In this document: in pieces, positions 58,626-64,000 of the stretch
How positions within the stretch are numbered: the first letter of the stretch is position 1
Layout of the letters: every line of letters starts with the position of its first letter
Source: Orbilia blumenaviensis
Taxonomy: Eukaryota; Ascomycota; Orbiliomycetes; Orbiliales; Orbiliaceae
Reading direction: 5' to 3'
Assembly (NCBI GenBank): GCA_036872755.1
Contig: JAVHNS010000002.1
Coordinates: forward strand, 3,968,001-4,032,000
Length of the DNA: 64,000 nucleotides
The notes under the pieces: model-generated
The model's database searches: none
What the model was told of the DNA's origin: nothing
What the model saw: only the letters and a program-made list of their open reading frames with translations
Position numbers and translations under genes: made by a program

Positions 58626-61600
58626 ATGTCTTTTGAGTCGTTTATAACCGATTCAGAAAGTTTCGTACCATACAGGATCGCAAACGATGATTCTATCGTA
58701 TTCAGCCAAACATCACAGCAAACCTCAGATACGTCAAACCAAACATCAAATGACCATGGCCAATCTCATTGTAGGACGCTGGAAGATTTCAACAGAGGCG
58801 CATATCTGGAACTGCATTCTGCCAAGGCTCTGGTTACCTTTCTTATTTTACTTGGCGCTGAGGGACCTTTGGATTATTCCGAACGTATGTCTGGGGATGA
58901 CAAGTTTATAGGAGAAGGCGGACAGTTCTCTGTTCATGAATGCCTTTGGCTCATAATGCCTGGGATGTTTGGCGACTTCGCTAGCAGCGAGAAAGCTGTA
59001 GTAAAGAAGCCAAAATGGTTGATTGGCAAGGGCGAGGAATTTGATCTGAACAATGAGGGCCATGCGCAGAGAATTCACGATGTGGTGCTCGAGATACTGG
59101 CCCTATGCCATGAGAATCTTTCGTGCCATCGTAACATCGTGAAACTAATAGGATGGGCTCGTGACCAGGCATGGAATGATGCGCCGGTATTGATATTCGA
59201 GAGAGCTGAAGGAAACCTCGAGAGTTTCTTGAAGGATGATAACGCAACACTAGACGAAATGGACCGATATCATTTCTGTCTTGACATCGCCGAAGGTCTG
59301 TTTGCGCTTCATGAGGTAGGCATAGCGCATGGTGACCTCAAGCCGTCGAATGTTCTGATATTCAAGGAGAACAAACATGATCATTTCCGATATGTTGCAA
59401 AGTTGGCCGATTTTGGGCTATCCGTGGATGAGAACACCGCAACTAACGCTCAAAAACGTATTTTGCGCGGGTGGACGCCTGGCTGGATTGCTCCAGAAAT
59501 CGAGGAATATTCGGAACACAGGGAAATTGCAACTATGGACATCGACTTCAAGGCTGCTGATGTATATGCCCTTGGCCTCGTCATATGGAGCGTATTGCTC
59601 CTTAAAGGAACAATACCACGCTTAGAACCCACGGACGACCCAGCTTCCGTGTTCCTCCAAGATCTAAAGAATTTCTCGGGTCTGCTGGAATCTAATATCG
59701 TGGCGACACTCATGCGAGTCATGCCGAAGCTTTTGTCCCGTGATCCCCCTTCTCGGCCCCTCGATTTCGTGTACCATTTTGAGGACGGCAGCGAATACTA
59801 TACTGAATGGTAGGCTGGGAATGCCCTCTGCTTATAAATACTTGTTTCGAATTGATTTGATTGCACCAAAGGTAACAACATATTCATCCAATAGGTATCA
59901 AGCATCAACCTCTAGGGAAGTGGAGGAAGGGGGGGGGCCAATGGAAGCTGACGACGGGGTTTTCCCTCCTGATCATGAAGTCGAATGGTATCACACCTGG
60001 TACTTTACACAAGTTGAACGTTATATGCAGTTAAACACCTACAAGAACACTATCAACCTCACTAAGGAAGTCCTGACACCGCAGCAACACCTTGGCCTAT
60101 TCCTAGCCCTTACGAAGCGATACGACCTTAGCGTTATCGAAATCCGTCAGACCTTCGTAGTTGATATACTTCCGAATTTCTACTACTACTCTGTTACAAA
60201 AGATTTCCCTCCAGCTCAAGGTGTTGCTATTCGAATTTATCGCCATTTCGGTGTTGAATATCCCAAACCCGTATCTCCCGAGGATGAACTATGTTGGTTG
60301 CTAAATGCAGCCATTACTGGGAGCGTGTCAGCAGCAGCCGACCTTAAAGAAATCGATGAAGGAGCCTTCAATGCTGCTCGCAAGTATTTCCGGTACCTCG
60401 GTGGTTATAACCAATTATACAGTCATCGCAGAATATCAGCACGATCAAGAAAAACCTTGACAAGCGAAACCTTTCAAAAAGCACTAGACTCAGTGAAACT
60501 AGAGCGATGGCACGAGCTTGAGAGTTTAGAAGATGCACTGTACGAACATGATATGCAAGGTATATGTGCACCAGGCCGTCCGATGCATCCTTCGGAACTC
60601 GATATCTTTCAAGATACGGTCCTTCTATCTGACTATGCTACTGCACAAAAGCTGCTTGACGAGGACCCAGCACTCATCAATCGCCAAAATTGTCAAGGAT
60701 TTACAACCATTTACAAAGCTTGCATGGTTGGAGACTACGCCATGGTAGAATTCCTTTGCAAACACGGCGCGGACCCAACTATAGGAGAAAACTCAAAACG
60801 GCCAACGTGCTTGCACTGGCTTTTCAACTTCGACAATGAACATATTAAACTTGTTGCCGACTTATTAATTGCTAAGGGATCAAAGGTCGATACGGCCTTG
60901 GGACAAGAGTACACAAATTACCACTATCCATTCACATGGCCCAGAGGCACTGCTCTACATTGGTCAATCTGGGCTCGGAATAAGACGGCAGTCCAGACTC
61001 TTCTTTCACTCCGGGCAAGTATAACGTTACGCAATGGTTCGGATCCGCATCGGCTTGATGACCATACTAGGGGATTTAGCAGCTTTTATGACCGGGGAGT
61101 GGACAGAGATCCTAAAATATACCTTAAGCCCGACGAACACCTCTTCGGACTGAATGCTCTCGATTTCGCTTTCACCATCCTAGATGCAGATATCTTAAGC
61201 TTATTGATTCTTAACGCCCATAAACAGCATGTTAACCTTGCTGCGGGTGATGAAGAAGGGTTTACTCCGACACACCACATACCAAGATTTCTACTTAGTT
61301 CGTTTGATACCGAATTCGACATCACCATTTTCCAGAGTCCAGAGGAGCGGCATCGTTTGTCGAGGGATTGTATACGAGCTTGGAGGCAAGGAGGACAGGA
61401 CATAAATCTAATTAGTAACATCAGGGTCCCAAAATCGGTCACGATACCCAACTATACTCCGTTGGTACTTTCGACGTTAAGGCGTGACGTTCCCGTGGCA
61501 TTGGCATTCCTAGAGGAAGGTGCCGATCTCAATATCAGAGACAATGAAGGATTGGTAAATACGGTACTCCATGCAGAGCCCAACGGTCAACTACTACAAG

Positions 61601-62334
61601 CTATCTTACGCCATGGGGCTGACATCAATGCTCGAACGAAGACGGGATATACACCTCTCCATCTTTACGCAACAGGTAGGAGTTTTGAATCTATATTTGA
61701 CCTCATTGAGGCCGGGGCAAAACTTGATTTGAGATGTGATGGGGAACATTTTCTAGCCCCATTGCTTTCTATCAGTATCTACTCTACGCTCCAAAGACTC
61801 AAATATGCTATTTGGGGCGAAAGAAACCTCATAAATTGGAGGTCTAATTACGAAGACAACATTCTGAAGTGCATCGAGAAGGTTATGGATGCAGCACGAG
61901 CCAAAGATACAAATGTCAATGCTGACGAAATCCTAAAAAGTCTGGACGGTGCAAATGGTAGTGCCCTTCACTTCGCGGCTTCTCTGGGTTTAGCTAGAGT
62001 TACGAAAGAGCTTCTACGTCTTGGTTTATCTCCCCATCGGATTTGCCGACCTGATGATGGTTACGACAAATACCATCGTTTTAAGCCACCCGGAGACCCG
62101 CTCTTTGTTGCGAGGACCTTCAAGGAGGAATTCTTTGCGGAGCATGTTCAGAACATTGAAGTCTCAAAGTCCAGTACGTCTTTTATCTCCATCATTTTAT
62201 TCACTTATTTCATCTCTTTCTTCGTCTTCCTTTTTGTGGCGACTAAATCGTAATTGTGAGCAGATTTAAGATTTCTACTTGAGAGATGGGACGAATGTAT
62301 TGATCTTTTACGAAAACATGGCGCAACTGGTTAG
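58626..62334 (+). CDS. Ser/Thr-type protein kinase fused to ankyrin repeats
   Basis: Three exons (58626-59809, 59895-62173, 62264-62334) join in phase to 1177 residues. The kinase domain (about 93-385) looks active: glycine loop GEGGQF (96-101), VVKK with the candidate ATP Lys at 127, HGDLKPSN (235-242, catalytic Asp 237), ADFGLS with DFG at 262-264, and activation segment GWTPGWIAPE. A helical linker (about 395-620; AITGSVSAAADL resembles a Sel1-type turn) is followed by at least five ankyrin repeats, visible as FTTIYKACMVGDYAMVEFL, TALHWSIWARNKTAVQTLL, LAFLEEGADLNIRD, YTPLHLYA and SALHFAASLGLARVTKELL. The C-terminal exon gives RWDECIDLLRKHGATG. Without intron 1 the kinase would stop at 59813. 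Splicing there restores WYQAS and the ankyrin frame, so one gene is more likely than two. Animal RIPK4/ANKK1 share the kinase-ankyrin order; orthology is not claimed. Confidence 0.85.
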
Positions 62335-64000
62335 GAACATTATACCCGAAGCGAAGTATATAAAAGTATATAGGCAGTTCCGGTATACCTTGTTGCTTTG
62401 AGGTTCTGACCTGCTCCAAGATATTTCAGCAGTTTTAACCTATCAAAGTTCATACAGCTGGTATCCTGTTCATACCCTCCTTTTTTTTCTGTTCTCGTTC
62501 CATTCTTTGAAAGGGTAGCACGGGGACTGGTGAATTCGGGATGAAAATGTACATACATGGTACCATAATGATTCAGAAGGTTCACAATTACCCTCGCCTT
62601 TTCGATATTTAAAGGCCCCGGCGTAGCAAGGCTACCACTACTCGGGAACAAATATCTAGGAATTAAGTGGTTTTGGTGATAATTGTCTTTCCTAACCTGT
62701 GAAACACTACGAGATATTTTGGGCTGTCTATAATTTTCTTCATAACTATGTTAACAGTTGTAGCCGGCTTGCCCTGTGAAATCGGGTCGGCAGCACTGAG
62801 CGCGTAGGACAAATGTATGTACAAAGCTGCCTTTTCCCCCGAATTTCCCGTGCACACCCTCTTCTATAAATTCAGATCTGTCCTTCTGATGATCATCAGA
62901 AGCAAACTTCGAGGGAAGGGGAGGAAAATGTTGCAAAATCAAGCCACCAGGGTACAGCCTATTCCAAAAATGGCTAAAAAATTTCACCCTATCGCTCAAG
63001 GAAAAACCTTACTGGCTTCCGAAATGGTACCTCCATAGATGTCTACAAAAAAAAAAAAAATACGAACCGGACATGCAGGCATGGTTTGGTTCTATAATTG
63101 TGGCACGGGCTTATTTTAAGCGCCTTACAATCATCATTGTTCGCACAACCAGTTTCTATTTCTTCACGCATACCTTTTTTTTAATCGCTTTCCCCTGCAG
63201 CGGAACCAACAACCATGTGGCAGACCTCATGATCACTTATAGCTCTTCGGGGACGGGTACCGGTTTCATGATAAATTTTTACCCACGGATTGCCTTCAAG
63301 TGTATGCGAGGCGCATCATCTTCCTGGCGCCCAGGGGCCCGATTGTTTTTTTTTACCAATCCTGTTCTGGAGCATTTCCAGAAAGATTCTGTTTGCGGTA
63401 TTAGATGAGAAACAAAAAAAAATAGCGGCTAGGCCTGCAGCGTGCCGTCTCCCAGATGTTTGCCATAGCCCGCTTTATTTTTTCCTCCCCCAGCGACGGC
63501 TGTACGGATGGAGGGGCGGGGCCATATTTTGTGAGAAAAATAATTTCTATCATGGAGGGGCACAAATGCAAGCTCACCCATGATGCAGGCACAAACATTT
63601 TGGGCGGTGAGACGAAAATGATGAAAATCCGAAACAAGGCGTTGAGGCTTCTGTATTCTGCGCGCCGCTGCGCTGTGTAACAGGGCATCCATTTCGACAA
63701 GAATGATGCATATCTGGGGACGTATATTCAAGATATGTAGAAGATGGCAATCTAAAGTGCATATGCTGATCTACGGCTCGGGTTAGGGACCAGGCCTGGT
63801 GGTGACATGTCGGGGCTTACCTGGGAAAATGTCGCGCCCTATTCCAACGTTCGCAACGTTTTCTAAGCGCGGCTTGCGAAAATGCAACAGACCTGTTGGC
63901 CCAACAAAGACAATCCAACGAAACAAAAAAAAAACCTGGCCCATCAAGTGTCTGGACCTAGAAAACGAGTAATAAGTTGGGCCAATGTACAGTATATCTC
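62335..64000. other. Downstream region to window end
   Basis: No gene recognised. It contains an 18-bp palindrome (62884-62901) and a 14-nt poly-A near 63047. Several overlapping frames at 63290-63762 on both strands show no domain or splice logic. Confidence 0.5.
62884..62901. repeat. 18-bp perfect palindrome
   Basis: TTCTGATGATCATCAGAA is fully self-complementary, about 550 bp after the kinase-ankyrin stop codon. Its core TGATCA is embedded in TGATGATCATCA. Confidence 0.9.

Noticed and set aside
59740..62253. Ankyrin part as a separate gene starting at 59740
   Set aside because: The first codons overlap the kinase exon in another frame. The 85-nt intron at 59810-59894 joins kinase and ankyrin parts in phase, and the C-terminus needs a further intron after 62173.

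Overview
The window is nuclear DNA of a filamentous ascomycete (Pezizomycotina). The evidence is short GT-AG introns, mostly 50-115 nt, with CTAAC/CTGAC-like branch points; sparse monocistronic genes on both strands; and the gene content: an ALG2 mannosyltransferase, a Tbf1-type telobox protein, a Zn(II)2Cys6 protein, a secreted M43 metalloprotease, a HeLo-like/pseudokinase protein and a kinase-ankyrin protein. I cannot assign a genus. Exon structures were built by hand from splice sites, reading phase and family similarity. Where I give joined exons, the lengths add up to whole codons.

Layout. 1-4.2 kb holds the 3' end of mre11 (DNA break repair) and an unrecognised six-exon RGG-box protein. 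5.4-6.5 kb holds a secreted pappalysin-type metalloprotease (minus), then a 3.8 kb gap. 10.3-13.6 kb holds alg2 (minus) head-to-head with a small conserved-looking protein of unknown function. 14.7-15.8 kb holds a short protein with two complete tandem Zn2Cys6 clusters (minus). 15.8-24.4 kb has no convincing gene, only a possible degraded relic near 23 kb. 24.4-34.2 kb holds an acyltransferase-3 membrane protein (minus), a seven-exon MDR/ToxD-like oxidoreductase (plus) and tbf1 (minus). 34.2-47.6 kb is a 13.5 kb stretch without a recognisable gene. It leads to a small disordered protein ending in a PP1-docking-like motif, with a TATA box, an AUG-free leader and a probable 3'-UTR intron. 52.5-54.2 kb holds a mitochondrial pyruvate/branched-chain dehydrogenase kinase.

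The most interesting region is 56.0-62.3 kb. A HeLo-like domain protein carrying a catalytically dead kinase domain is divergently transcribed from an apparently active protein kinase fused to ankyrin repeats. The two start codons are about 680 bp apart, and the gap contains a 33-bp dyad. HeLo-like four-helix domain plus pseudokinase is the architecture of the animal necroptosis executioner MLKL, and kinase plus ankyrin repeats resembles RIPK4/ANKK1. I propose this pair as a candidate regulated-cell-death or allorecognition module. The domain calls come from the sequence; the functional link is inference.

Most other genes are unrelated housekeeping or accessory functions, and no biosynthetic cluster is evident. 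No tRNA, rRNA, CRISPR array or intact transposon was recognised.
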